A stretch of DNA of 64,000 nucleotides from Bacteriovoracaceae bacterium (lineage in GTDB: Bacteria > Bdellovibrionota > Bacteriovoracia > Bacteriovoracales > Bacteriovoracaceae). The stretch's first letter is position 1; each line of letters begins with the position of its first letter. Position numbers and translations under genes: made by a program. The notes below the pieces were generated by a model, which was not told where the DNA came from, ran no database searches, and saw only the letters and a program-made list of their open reading frames with translations. This document shows positions 1 to 7,914 of this stretch, piece after piece. The stretch is from NCBI GenBank assembly GCA_023701435.1, contig JAMPXB010000010.1, positions 1-64,000 on the forward strand. The letters run 5' to 3'.

Positions 1-111
1 ACCGATCCCCAAAAGTGTATAGAAGTTAGACAATTCAGTGATCAAAAAAACAACACAGCAAAGCTGCTGATAAGTGGTTCGGATCCTTACGTCTTTCTGC
101 AAACCAATTGA
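1..111 (+). CDS. C-terminal end of an unidentified protein (partial)
   Basis: Frame 1 is open from the first base of the window to a TGA at 109-111, giving 36 residues that end in LLISGSDPYVFLQTN. The composition is protein-like, and the following 110 bases before the next start look intergenic. The gene starts outside the window, so no family can be named. Being open by chance over 36 codons is possible, hence the modest confidence. Confidence 0.45.
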   Translation, partial: TDPQKCIEVRQFSDQKNNTAKLLISGSDPYVFLQTN

Positions 112-223
112 AAATAAGGAATTTTAGGAGCATAGGCCGGGAACCGCTGTCCCACTCCAATGCTATATGTTTTGGCACAGCGTTTGCTAAACATAATGAA
201 TATCATTAATAAGAGAGTATCTG

Positions 224-3223
224 ATGAAGAGAAGTCTATGGTTGATATCTATGCTAATTTTTTGCATTTCATGCGGGAAAGAGTCATCGAATACGCAAGA
301 AATCGACCAGACTCCACTTAACTCTGAAGTCTCTTCTGAAAGATCTCCCGTAAATTATACTGCTACCTTTAATTCGGGCGAATCCTATAAAACCTTAATA
401 AATATCGCTCCTATACCCAGTAAAGTGCACACACGTTATATTGATATTAATATTAAAAGAGATCTTTCTCAAAAAGAACTAAACTACACCTATTTCGATA
501 AAGGTGCTAAAGTCGTAAAAATTGTCGGTCTACACCTAGTACTAGGCGGAACTAATTCCAACCAAGTTTACGATTTAATCAAAAAAACGACTGACATTAA
601 ATCTCTTCATATCGACGTGGAAAAACTTGAAATCAATGGTCCGGTACATGTTGCAGGATCTCATGTTTTTATCAAAGCCAAAGAAGTCATTTTTAGCGAA
701 AGAGGTTTAATAGAAACAACTCCTGTGTCTAAGAGCGAAAAAGCACTTGCCCTCACCGATGGAGTAGACGGACTCAATGCTGGAGACATTACCATACTCA
801 CAGAAAATCTTGTTCATACAGGTGAATATCATTTAAAGGCTAACGGAGGAAACGGTCAGGATGCAGGCCCGGGGCAAGATGGTGCCCGTGGAAACAATGC
901 CCACGTTGTTAGCGGCAGCAATATTTACGAATCAGAAACCGAGACTAGTTTTCAGACATGTACAGGTTCAGACATGTGCATGGACATATCCAATGTAGAT
1001 GTTAAAAAGGGTCGTCCATCAGGTAATGGTCAAGATGCTCGCTCAGGTGGAAGACCAGGAAATCCAGGGAATGCTGGAAAGATAACCTTAAACCATCAAA
1101 GTGATTTAATGTATTCGTCAGTAGCCGGTAAACCGGGGGTTGCAGATATTAACCGAATTGGTGGTCAACCAGGAAATCCAGTCACCACATGCAAAGAAAA
1201 TAAAAAGGGTCAGCTACATTCTTGTGTGACAGCGCTTAAAGGGCGTGACGCCTTAGCCCCAAAAGCTGAAGTGGCAGAAGGCTTGTCGCGGGAAATCCAG
1301 CTTATTAATGAAAGAATGACTTCTTCATCTCTGGCAAAAATGCAGTTAAAATACGCAAAAGATTTATACCGAAACAACCACATAAATCTTGCCCAACAGT
1401 CATTTATAGAAATATTAAACCATTTAGAGCTTTCAATTGAAAAGGATGCTTTAGCTCTTGATGTCCAGGCTGCAACGACAGCATTATTAAATCAAATCTC
1501 ACTTCATAAAGATTTTTTTGGCAAGTCCCAAACCTGGACACCGAACATATCTTTTGAAGTAAACTATAAAACTTTCGAACAAGAAATTCAGAGAAACTTA
1601 AAAATACTTTATTTCACTGAATGGTTACATTCAAACCTTCTCACTCTAAAAGATAAAAGCTTCGCGATTAAAGAACTTCAGACAGAACTCTTTAAAGATA
1701 TTGATGACAAGCGCACGACGATTACCAAACTTATTAATCAAACGACTGACATCAGCGTGATGATTGAAGATATCAAAGTAGCTGAAGATGAATTTAATTT
1801 CGAACTGAAGCTGGTTGAGAAAGAAATCTTGGCAATGGCAAAAAGCAATCTTCAAGTACCTTTTCACCAAAAAGCATTAGCCTTAATAAGTGCAGCCTCA
1901 AGGGCAATACCGGTGGGTCAACCAACATTTGGAATAATTGGAACGGGAGTCGATTTCATTGATCAGATCGGCAAAAAGGATACTGGTCTCTGGGATATTG
2001 TTAAAAGCATTCCAGCCACAGCTAAAGCATTTAAAGGATTTGATTGGAAAAAAGCCAACAATGAACTCAACTCAGCATTAAATGAATTAGACCCTGGTCT
2101 TTTAGCAGACCTTAAAACGAACAAAGAAAGGCTAGCTTATTTAGAGCGCTTGGGTGATTTCACAGGACCTCTGTTTACTGCTGTCAGTAAGCAGATGGAG
2201 GAATTTAAAAAGCAGGAAGTTTCTAAGACTAAACTAGATGAAGAAATTAAAAAGATACAAACTAAACATCCACTTTATACTCGGCTGATCACGGCCTTAA
2301 ATAAACTGCATGCCAAGAAAGAACAATATCGTAAAAAATTGTCTGACTTTACCAATAAAATTGAAATTTCTCTTGTGGGTATCCAAAATAATTACATTTC
2401 TATTTCCAATCTCCATGATGATCTTGCTGAATTAAATTCTGTAACTGCTAGCGAGTTTATAAACCAAGCCGATGAGGTTAAACAAAAGGCGCTAGATCGC
2501 CTAAGTTACTATCACTACTTATTTTCTAAGTCATACGAATATCGATTTTTGAAGCCCTACCACCGCACGCTGTCCTATGACCTGCTTTTACAGGAGATGA
2601 CTAAACTCATTACTATCAATGCTTATGCCGTGGAAAGCGCTGTGGAAGCTTTACAAAGCTTTTACATGAACGAATTAACCACGGTTATTGCCGACATCAT
2701 TAAAGATTCTGTTAATAGGAGCAAAAACTTTGACCTAAACATTGAGTATCACTTCAGCAAGGAAGAAATAGAAGCTTTGAACAATGGAGACCGTATTTTT
2801 ATAGATTTGACCAATTTTTTTGATAAAGACAAAGAAGACATAAGATTGAAATCTGTAAGGCTTATGGATGGCTTCACCATTTGGGGAAATAATAACTCTG
2901 ACTTAGAATTAGTAGTGCAACATTTGGGTCTGTCCATTATCACCCAAGGAAATAACAAGTTTATTTTTGAACATGCAAACGCCAATAGCTCCAACCTCAC
3001 ATGGATCAGTTATAAGGGAACCAAGTCAGCTTTTACCACCTATTCAGAGACCAGTTCAAATGATGAAAACTTATTCAGAGAACTCTTTAAACTCGGTAAT
3101 CAAACGGATATTTTTGTCCGCCCAGGTGGCGAGACCTTTCTATCTGTTAAGTTGAAAAAAGATAGTAGGACAACAGTTAGTGATTTAAATCTGAATATTG
3201 AATACCAGGCTAGTTTTAAATGA
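224..3223 (+). CDS. Large lipoprotein with collagen-like Gly-rich patches and coiled coils
   Basis: I do not recognise the family. The protein begins with a lipoprotein signal (MKRSLWLISMLIFCISCGKE), with the lipobox Cys at residue 17, so it should be anchored in the outer membrane or inner-membrane periplasmic face. Residues about 206-228, 261-287 and 300-320 are rich in Gly-X-Y-like triplets (GGNGQDAGPGQDGARG, GRPGNPGNAG, GGQPGNP), and paired Cys flank the patches. The middle (about 350-800) is Lys/Glu/Leu-rich and mostly helical, probably coiled coil, with one apolar stretch near residue 555. The last 150 residues look like a beta domain. A GAGAG-like ribosome site precedes the ATG. It stands alone, ending in a strong terminator. 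It may be a surface adhesin or stalk protein, which is only inference. Confidence 0.85.
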   Translation: MKRSLWLISMLIFCISCGKESSNTQEIDQTPLNSEVSSERSPVNYTATFNSGESYKTLINIAPIPSKVHTRYIDINIKRDLSQKELNYTYFDKGAKVVKIVGLHLVLGGTNSNQVYDLIKKTTDIKSLHIDVEKLEINGPVHVAGSHVFIKAKEVIFSERGLIETTPVSKSEKALALTDGVDGLNAGDITILTENLVHTGEYHLKANGGNGQDAGPGQDGARGNNAHVVSGSNIYESETETSFQTCTGSDMCMDISNVDVKKGRPSGNGQDARSGGRPGNPGNAGKITLNHQSDLMYSSVAGKPGVADINRIGGQPGNPVTTCKENKKGQLHSCVTALKGRDALAPKAEVAEGLSREIQLINERMTSSSLAKMQLKYAKDLYRNNHINLAQQSFIEILNHLELSIEKDALALDVQAATTALLNQISLHKDFFGKSQTWTPNISFEVNYKTFEQEIQRNLKILYFTEWLHSNLLTLKDKSFAIKELQTELFKDIDDKRTTITKLINQTTDISVMIEDIKVAEDEFNFELKLVEKEILAMAKSNLQVPFHQKALALISAASRAIPVGQPTFGIIGTGVDFIDQIGKKDTGLWDIVKSIPATAKAFKGFDWKKANNELNSALNELDPGLLADLKTNKERLAYLERLGDFTGPLFTAVSKQMEEFKKQEVSKTKLDEEIKKIQTKHPLYTRLITALNKLHAKKEQYRKKLSDFTNKIEISLVGIQNNYISISNLHDDLAELNSVTASEFINQADEVKQKALDRLSYYHYLFSKSYEYRFLKPYHRTLSYDLLLQEMTKLITINAYAVESAVEALQSFYMNELTTVIADIIKDSVNRSKNFDLNIEYHFSKEEIEALNNGDRIFIDLTNFFDKDKEDIRLKSVRLMDGFTIWGNNNSDLELVVQHLGLSIITQGNNKFIFEHANANSSNLTWISYKGTKSAFTTYSETSSNDENLFRELFKLGNQTDIFVRPGGETFLSVKLKKDSRTTVSDLNLNIEYQASFK

Positions 3224-3224
3224 C

Positions 3225-3250
3225 AACAAGGCTCCCTAAGGAGCCTTGTT
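3225..3250. terminator. Bidirectional rho-independent terminator
   Basis: A perfect 11-bp stem (3225-3235 with 3240-3250, loop CTAA) lies between two convergent genes. It can end the large lipoprotein gene on the plus strand and the beta-barrel gene on the minus strand. Confidence 0.85.
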
Positions 3251-3260
3251 TATGTGAATA

Positions 3261-3821
3261 TTAGATAACAAAAGGAAGAGAAATACCTACCATAAAAGAA
3301 CTAAAATCAGTGTCTTCAGTTGTTTTAACACCACCTAGCTTATATTCACCAAATTTACCCTTGCGATATTCGAAGTTGATATCCACAAATGGTAGACCGG
3401 TAAAGCCCACTCCAAATTTTGTTCCAGTTCCATCTTCGAATTTAAGTGTTTCTTTTCCAAGACCACCATCATATTTTGATTCGCCTGTTGCTGAGAAAAT
3501 ATATCCAGCATAGACACGAAAAAGAATCGGAAATTCAAATCCAACAAAAGCTCCAAATTCACTCGTTTTAAGATCTTCCTTATAGCGATTTTCATCTACG
3601 TTAATCGTACTTTGAAGATAGTCTAGGCCAAGTTGAAAACCAAGATTCTGGTAACCAATTCTTCCACCCAAAGACGGACCTGTACCATTATCAGCTGAAC
3701 TGTCTTTAGGATCTATTTTTGTGAAGCTATAACCTAAAACCGGCTCAAGAAGGACCCCTGCTTGAGTCTGAGGGATAATAAGGAAAGCGAGAACAAGGAT
3801 AAATAACTGCATAATCTTCAT
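3261..3821 (-). CDS. Small outer-membrane beta-barrel protein
   Basis: The 186-residue product has a clear Sec signal peptide (MKIMQLFILVLAFLIIPQTQA, cleavage after QTQA). The mature part is made of alternating polar/apolar strands, with glycine-rich turns such as GGRIGYQNLGFQLGLDYL and FGVGFTGLPFVDINFEYRKG, and ends with an aromatic/apolar strand (FMVGISLPFVI), as in OmpX/OmpA-like eight-stranded barrels. Its function (pore, adhesin or structural) cannot be told from sequence. The Shine-Dalgarno AGGAG lies inside the 3' arm of a terminator hairpin (3825-3876) that ends the upstream gene, so translation or transcription of this gene may be tied to that structure. Confidence 0.8.
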   Translation of the reverse strand: MKIMQLFILVLAFLIIPQTQAGVLLEPVLGYSFTKIDPKDSSADNGTGPSLGGRIGYQNLGFQLGLDYLQSTINVDENRYKEDLKTSEFGAFVGFEFPILFRVYAGYIFSATGESKYDGGLGKETLKFEDGTGTKFGVGFTGLPFVDINFEYRKGKFGEYKLGGVKTTEDTDFSSFMVGISLPFVI

Positions 3822-3824
3822 GAT

Positions 3825-3876
3825 AAAAAAGCTCCTGAAATAAAAAGAAAAGTACTCTCTTTATTTTAGGAGCTTT
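3825..3876 (-). terminator. Terminator hairpin overlapping the next gene's ribosome site
   Basis: Read on the minus strand, a 9-bp stem (3868-3876 with 3828-3836) extends by seven A/T pairs inward and is followed by a run of six U ending 4 nt before the ATG at 3821. It lies directly after the stop codon of the S26-like gene. The AGGAG of the beta-barrel gene is in the 3' arm. Confidence 0.7.
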
Positions 3877-3889
3877 CGAATTTTATGCA

Positions 3890-5101
3890 TTACTTTTGTA
3901 TTCGACCAACCAAGTCTTCTATTTTCACAAAGACAATGTCTTTGCCATTAGCCGCTTTGATGGCGACATGATTTCGGGGAACTTCCTGGACGTTTTCACT
4001 GGCAATAGTTCGCCCTTGTGGATCTTCGTTCACCTGGCCTACCATATCCCCTTCTTTGGCGAGCACCTGGCCGATAAGACCACGACCGAAGACCACCAAG
4101 TCACCGTCTTTTAGTTGATGAGGGCATGAAACACAGTTGTAGCGGTTATCCACTATAATGGTGTGACCTTTCCTTAAATCAAAGTAAGCGAGATCTTCTT
4201 TGACCTTGCTGACTGAGAAGAGATTAACATCAAATCTTACTAGCAGGGTGAAGACGAAGCTCGCGGTTATCAATTGAAAGATTTTTGAACGTTGAAGGAC
4301 CACTCCCTCAAATTCCAGATCCCGGACTTTTTCGTCAGAGCTTTCAATTTGCGAAGATATCTTTTTGTCGAAGACGGCCTTCTTTAAGACCATGGTAAAG
4401 AAAAAGGCTGTCGTCAGCAGTACCAGCATCGCATACATAAAGAGGCGGAAGAAATAGAGACCCTGCTGATGTAGGACTACCTGGTTGGATTGATACATGT
4501 AGGTCAGAAAGATAAACATCAGCGGTAGAACCGCCCAGTTAAAGAGATCCACCATCTTGTGTTTAAAGAACCACTCTTTTCTTTTCTGGTGATGGTCGTA
4601 TTGAACGAGCTTAATGCGAAATTCTTCAAATTCTTTAGGATCCATTAGTTCCGGGCGCGAACGGTAGATCCCTTCCCAGATGTAATCCACCCGCTCAAGA
4701 CTGGAGTTAAAATAGTGTTTCAGACCATTTTTCATCTTTACGTAAAAAATGGACCAGCAAACAATGTTCACACTTTCAATGTCAGCGTACAAAACCTCGG
4801 TTTTAACACGACCGTTATGAATGAGGATATGCTCATTAAAGACCTGAACCGAATGACTGAGCTTTAAACGAAGCCAGAAGAAATAAAAAATCCCTGAGAT
4901 AACAAAATATATTCCGCTAAGAGCAAGTTCGTAGGCATAAGTGGAGACTACACTCTTAAAACTTCCTTCAGAAAATTGGATTGCCCAAAAGGCGAGCACC
5001 ATGAAGGAGAGAATAAGAAAGGCCAAGATATAGATCTTATAATGACTCCGATAGCGTAAGTTTCGGGGCTGCATTGGATCTAATTTGATGGTTGTATCCA
5101 A
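3890..5101 (-). CDS. Membrane protein with PH-like and S26 signal-peptidase-like domains
   Basis: The 403-residue protein has two N-terminal membrane segments (about 25-45 and 55-75), a PH-like soluble stretch (HILIHNGRVKTEVLYADI onward), further membrane segments around 195-250 and 275-290, and a C-terminal domain (about 300-403) resembling the S26 signal peptidase I core. Box B is recognisable as SCPHQLKDGD (family SMxPxLxxGD), box C as DLVVF, then IGQVLAKEGD and a final VGRI. The Ser is present but the catalytic Lys position holds Gly or Gln, so it is probably inactive or uses another base. A good GAGGAGA site precedes the ATG. It follows lgt and lspA on the same strand with a 72-bp gap. 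PH-like assignment is tentative; the S26 likeness is firmer. Confidence 0.7.
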   Translation of the reverse strand: MDTTIKLDPMQPRNLRYRSHYKIYILAFLILSFMVLAFWAIQFSEGSFKSVVSTYAYELALSGIYFVISGIFYFFWLRLKLSHSVQVFNEHILIHNGRVKTEVLYADIESVNIVCWSIFYVKMKNGLKHYFNSSLERVDYIWEGIYRSRPELMDPKEFEEFRIKLVQYDHHQKRKEWFFKHKMVDLFNWAVLPLMFIFLTYMYQSNQVVLHQQGLYFFRLFMYAMLVLLTTAFFFTMVLKKAVFDKKISSQIESSDEKVRDLEFEGVVLQRSKIFQLITASFVFTLLVRFDVNLFSVSKVKEDLAYFDLRKGHTIIVDNRYNCVSCPHQLKDGDLVVFGRGLIGQVLAKEGDMVGQVNEDPQGRTIASENVQEVPRNHVAIKAANGKDIVFVKIEDLVGRIQK

Positions 5102-5173
5102 AACAATTTCTCCTCGTTAAAAAAATTCTTTTAACCTATCGGAAGAACATCGTTAAAACTTGAGTAGAATAGT

Positions 5174-5902
5174 TTACTTAGATAACCATCTGTTTTTTAT
5201 GTAGATAAGAGCAGCGCCACTGAAGATTAAGCCGATGGAGATCCACTGCGAAGGAGTGAACAGACCCCAACTACCACGAACGATATCCCCACGAAGAGAT
5301 TCTACTAGAAAACGCAAAAGGCCATAGCCAATAAGGTAGACAACTATGAGATTTAAGCGCGGGGCCTTAGACTTCAGAAAATAAATGCCCATCACAATCA
5401 ATCCCACAGCTTCTATTAATTGAGTGGGATGGCGGTAATGATCATGGAGATAAATTCCCCAGAATGAATCAGTGGGCTTGCCGTAACAGCATCCGGCGAG
5501 AAAACAACCAATCCTTCCGATGCCGTGGCCGAGGACCAATGCCGGCACCATTGGCCATAGAGTATTGAGAGAAAACTTTCGATCAAAGTATTTCATTGCA
5601 GCGATGAAGAGTATTGCTCCCAGAAAACCACCGTAAAAGACAAATCCCCCACCTGTCCAAAAACTGATATTAGTGAGGAAGTTTCCTTGAGAAGTATCTG
5701 GATAGGTCTGATAGAAAAGCAGCTTGGCGCCGATCCATGCGGCAATAAAAATTCCCCAGAAATATAAATGGGCCTTAAGGCGCGGATAATCTTGGGGAAT
5801 GAGTGTGAAATAAATTTGATATCCTATCCCCCAGGCCAGACCCATGAATAGAGGATAGGAATATATAATGAGATCAGGACTTTGATACAGGATCGGTAAC
5901 AT
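5174..5902 (-). CDS. lgt: Prolipoprotein diacylglyceryl transferase Lgt
   Basis: Lgt transfers diacylglyceryl from phosphatidylglycerol to the lipobox Cys of prolipoproteins in the inner membrane, the first step of lipoprotein maturation. The protein is polytopic and contains the family signature as GHGIGRIGCFLAGCCYGKP followed by YRHPTQLIEA; the Arg of GRIGC and the His of the YRHP segment are the expected functional residues. At 242 residues it is shorter than the usual 260-290, with compact loops. The start overlaps the lspA coding end by 29 bp, so the two are translationally coupled. Many lipobox proteins in this window would be substrates. Confidence 0.93.
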   Translation of the reverse strand: MLPILYQSPDLIIYSYPLFMGLAWGIGYQIYFTLIPQDYPRLKAHLYFWGIFIAAWIGAKLLFYQTYPDTSQGNFLTNISFWTGGGFVFYGGFLGAILFIAAMKYFDRKFSLNTLWPMVPALVLGHGIGRIGCFLAGCCYGKPTDSFWGIYLHDHYRHPTQLIEAVGLIVMGIYFLKSKAPRLNLIVVYLIGYGLLRFLVESLRGDIVRGSWGLFTPSQWISIGLIFSGAALIYIKNRWLSK

Positions 5903-6401
5903 GCGGCTCTTGAGATTTCTTTGCCTTCAACTGCAGGAAGAAATCAATGATAAGTAACCCAGCGGCAATAGTGATGCAGCTATCGGCAACATTAAACGCC
6001 GGAAAGTGATTAGCTTCGTTTTTCCAATAGAACATTAGAAAGTCGACCACATAACCCAGACTGAATCTATCGATCAAGTTACCTACTGCTCCGGCAATAA
6101 TCAGAGCGTACGCCAGTGAAATAAAAAATGGACCTTTCAACGTTTTGATCAGAAGAAAGAAAATCCATCCACAGAAAATCACCGGCAAACCCAGGAAGAA
6201 AATTTGACGGAACCAAGTCGGGCCATCAGCACCAAAACCAAAAGCTGCTCCGGTATTTTTGACGTAAGCGATACTAAAAAAGCCATCAATGACTGGTATG
6301 GTTTGACCATAGAAAAGACTACTCTGAATCGCTCCCTTAGAGAGTTGATCCACAATAATCAAAGTTGCCATCATTAAGCATAAACTCCAAAAACGTGCCA
6401 T
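5874..6401 (-). CDS. lspA: Lipoprotein signal peptidase LspA (signal peptidase II)
   Basis: This aspartic membrane protease cleaves the signal peptide from diacylglyceryl-modified prolipoproteins. It has four membrane segments and the family blocks VDQLSKG, NTGAAFGF, AGAVGNLIDR and FPAFNVADSCI, which include both catalytic Asp (in NLIDR and NVADS). The length, 175 residues, is typical. The ATG lies immediately after the stop codon of the response-regulator gene, and its end overlaps lgt by 29 bp. So the order is kinase, regulator, lspA, lgt on one probable transcript, an unusual regulatory partner for lipoprotein processing. Confidence 0.95.
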   Translation of the reverse strand: MARFWSLCLMMATLIIVDQLSKGAIQSSLFYGQTIPVIDGFFSIAYVKNTGAAFGFGADGPTWFRQIFFLGLPVIFCGWIFFLLIKTLKGPFFISLAYALIIAGAVGNLIDRFSLGYVVDFLMFYWKNEANHFPAFNVADSCITIAAGLLIIDFFLQLKAKKSQEPHVTDPVSKS

Positions 6402-7904
6402 TTAGTAGTAATCCTTAGGATTGATTTCGTATTTCTCAATCTTTCTTAAAAGTGTTTTCTTAGGAATATTAGCATTAAGGGCCGTCTGATTAATACGTCC
6501 CTTATTGATCTTAAGTGCCTGGACAATAAATTCTCTTTCAAATAAGTCTTTGGCAACTGCAAAATCCAGCTTACCGCCCTCAGATAATTTCGCTCCGAAT
6601 GAAAAATGGACATCATTTCCAGTTTTAGGAGCAGGTGAAGCATGATCGAGTACTGAATTCTGAATATCTTCCAGATCAATAACGCTGTCTTCAGCAACCT
6701 GATCTTTGGCTTCCGCTTTCTTCTGATCTTTGAAAACAATCGCTGGCAGCGAGTTTACATGGATATAGTCAGAAGCTTCCATAATGAAACAGTGTTCAAT
6801 AATATTTCGAAGCTCGCGAATATTACCCGGCCATGAATAGTTACTTAACACTTCCAGCGCTTCAGGCTCAGCGCCCTTCACTCTTAGATTGTGAACATTA
6901 TTGAAGTAATTAATATAATGATTCACCAGATGAGGAATATCGGTTTTACGATCTCTTAGAGGCGGTAGATAAACTGGCAACACATTCAAACGGTAAAACA
7001 AGTCTTCCCGGAACGAGCCATCTTTAATCATTTCTTCAAAAGGCTTGTGGGAAGCCGCGATGATTCGGACATCAACTTTAATTTCGCGGTTTGATCCAAC
7101 TGGCATGAAGGTCTTTTCCTGGAGTACACGCAGAAGTTTTACCTGCATCGCCGCCGAAATATCCCCAATTTCATCCAGAAAGATCGTTCCACCTTCCGCA
7201 AATTGGAACTTACCAATCTTTCTTTGATCAGCACCAGTGAAGGCGCCCTTCTCATGTCCGAAAAGCTCACTTTCAATTAAGTTTTCCGAGATCGCACCAC
7301 AGTTAATGGTCACAAACTTTTCATCTTTTCGGGGTGAGTTGTAATGAATCGCCTTTGCTACCAGTTCCTTACCAGTACCTGATTCACCACGGATGAGAAC
7401 CGGAGTGTTGACTTTGGCCAACTTAGAAATGACATCAAAAACTTTTTTCATGGCATTGGATTCGCCCACGAACTTGTCATTTGATGTAGCCGATTCGCCA
7501 ATGGAAAGTGTCGGTGAAGAGAAGCCGACTGTTTCCACCATAGAGCGGGCCTTGAGAGCTCGCTTAATCAAGGCTACCAGATTTTCTGAACTGATGGGCT
7601 TTTCCAGATAATTATAAGCGCCCTCTTTAACCGCTTTCACGGCATCAGTGACGTTTGAATAAGCAGTCAAAATCAACACGATGACTGATGGATCATGTTT
7701 TTTAATTTCCGTGAGTGCCGCAATACCATCCATCTCTGGCATATTGACGTCCATCACCACTAAATCATACTTTTGCCCATAGACTTTGGTGACAGCTTCT
7801 TTGCCGTTATCAGCAACATCAACTACGAAGTGATGATATTCCAGTGCTTGCTTAACTGACTGCTGGAGAACCTTATCATCATCAACAACCAAAACCTTAT
7901 GCAT
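6402..7904 (-). CDS. Sigma-54-dependent NtrC-family response regulator
   Basis: The 500-residue protein has a receiver domain (1-120; acidic cluster D8-D10, phosphoacceptor D52, T80, K102), an AAA+ sigma-54 activation domain (about 140-380; Walker A GESGTGKE, intact GAFTGA loop for sigma-54 contact, Walker B TIFLDEIGD, R-finger region) and a C-terminal Fis-type helix-turn-helix (about 450-500). It should activate RpoN promoters when phosphorylated. The cognate kinase is almost certainly the CHASE2 protein encoded 10 bp upstream. A TAGGAG site precedes the ATG. A roughly 65-residue linker between AAA+ and HTH is acidic and longer than usual. Targets cannot be read from this window. Confidence 0.95.
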   Translation of the reverse strand: MHKVLVVDDDKVLQQSVKQALEYHHFVVDVADNGKEAVTKVYGQKYDLVVMDVNMPEMDGIAALTEIKKHDPSVIVLILTAYSNVTDAVKAVKEGAYNYLEKPISSENLVALIKRALKARSMVETVGFSSPTLSIGESATSNDKFVGESNAMKKVFDVISKLAKVNTPVLIRGESGTGKELVAKAIHYNSPRKDEKFVTINCGAISENLIESELFGHEKGAFTGADQRKIGKFQFAEGGTIFLDEIGDISAAMQVKLLRVLQEKTFMPVGSNREIKVDVRIIAASHKPFEEMIKDGSFREDLFYRLNVLPVYLPPLRDRKTDIPHLVNHYINYFNNVHNLRVKGAEPEALEVLSNYSWPGNIRELRNIIEHCFIMEASDYIHVNSLPAIVFKDQKKAEAKDQVAEDSVIDLEDIQNSVLDHASPAPKTGNDVHFSFGAKLSEGGKLDFAVAKDLFEREFIVQALKINKGRINQTALNANIPKKTLLRKIEKYEINPKDYY

Positions 7905-7914
7905 ATAAAAACTC

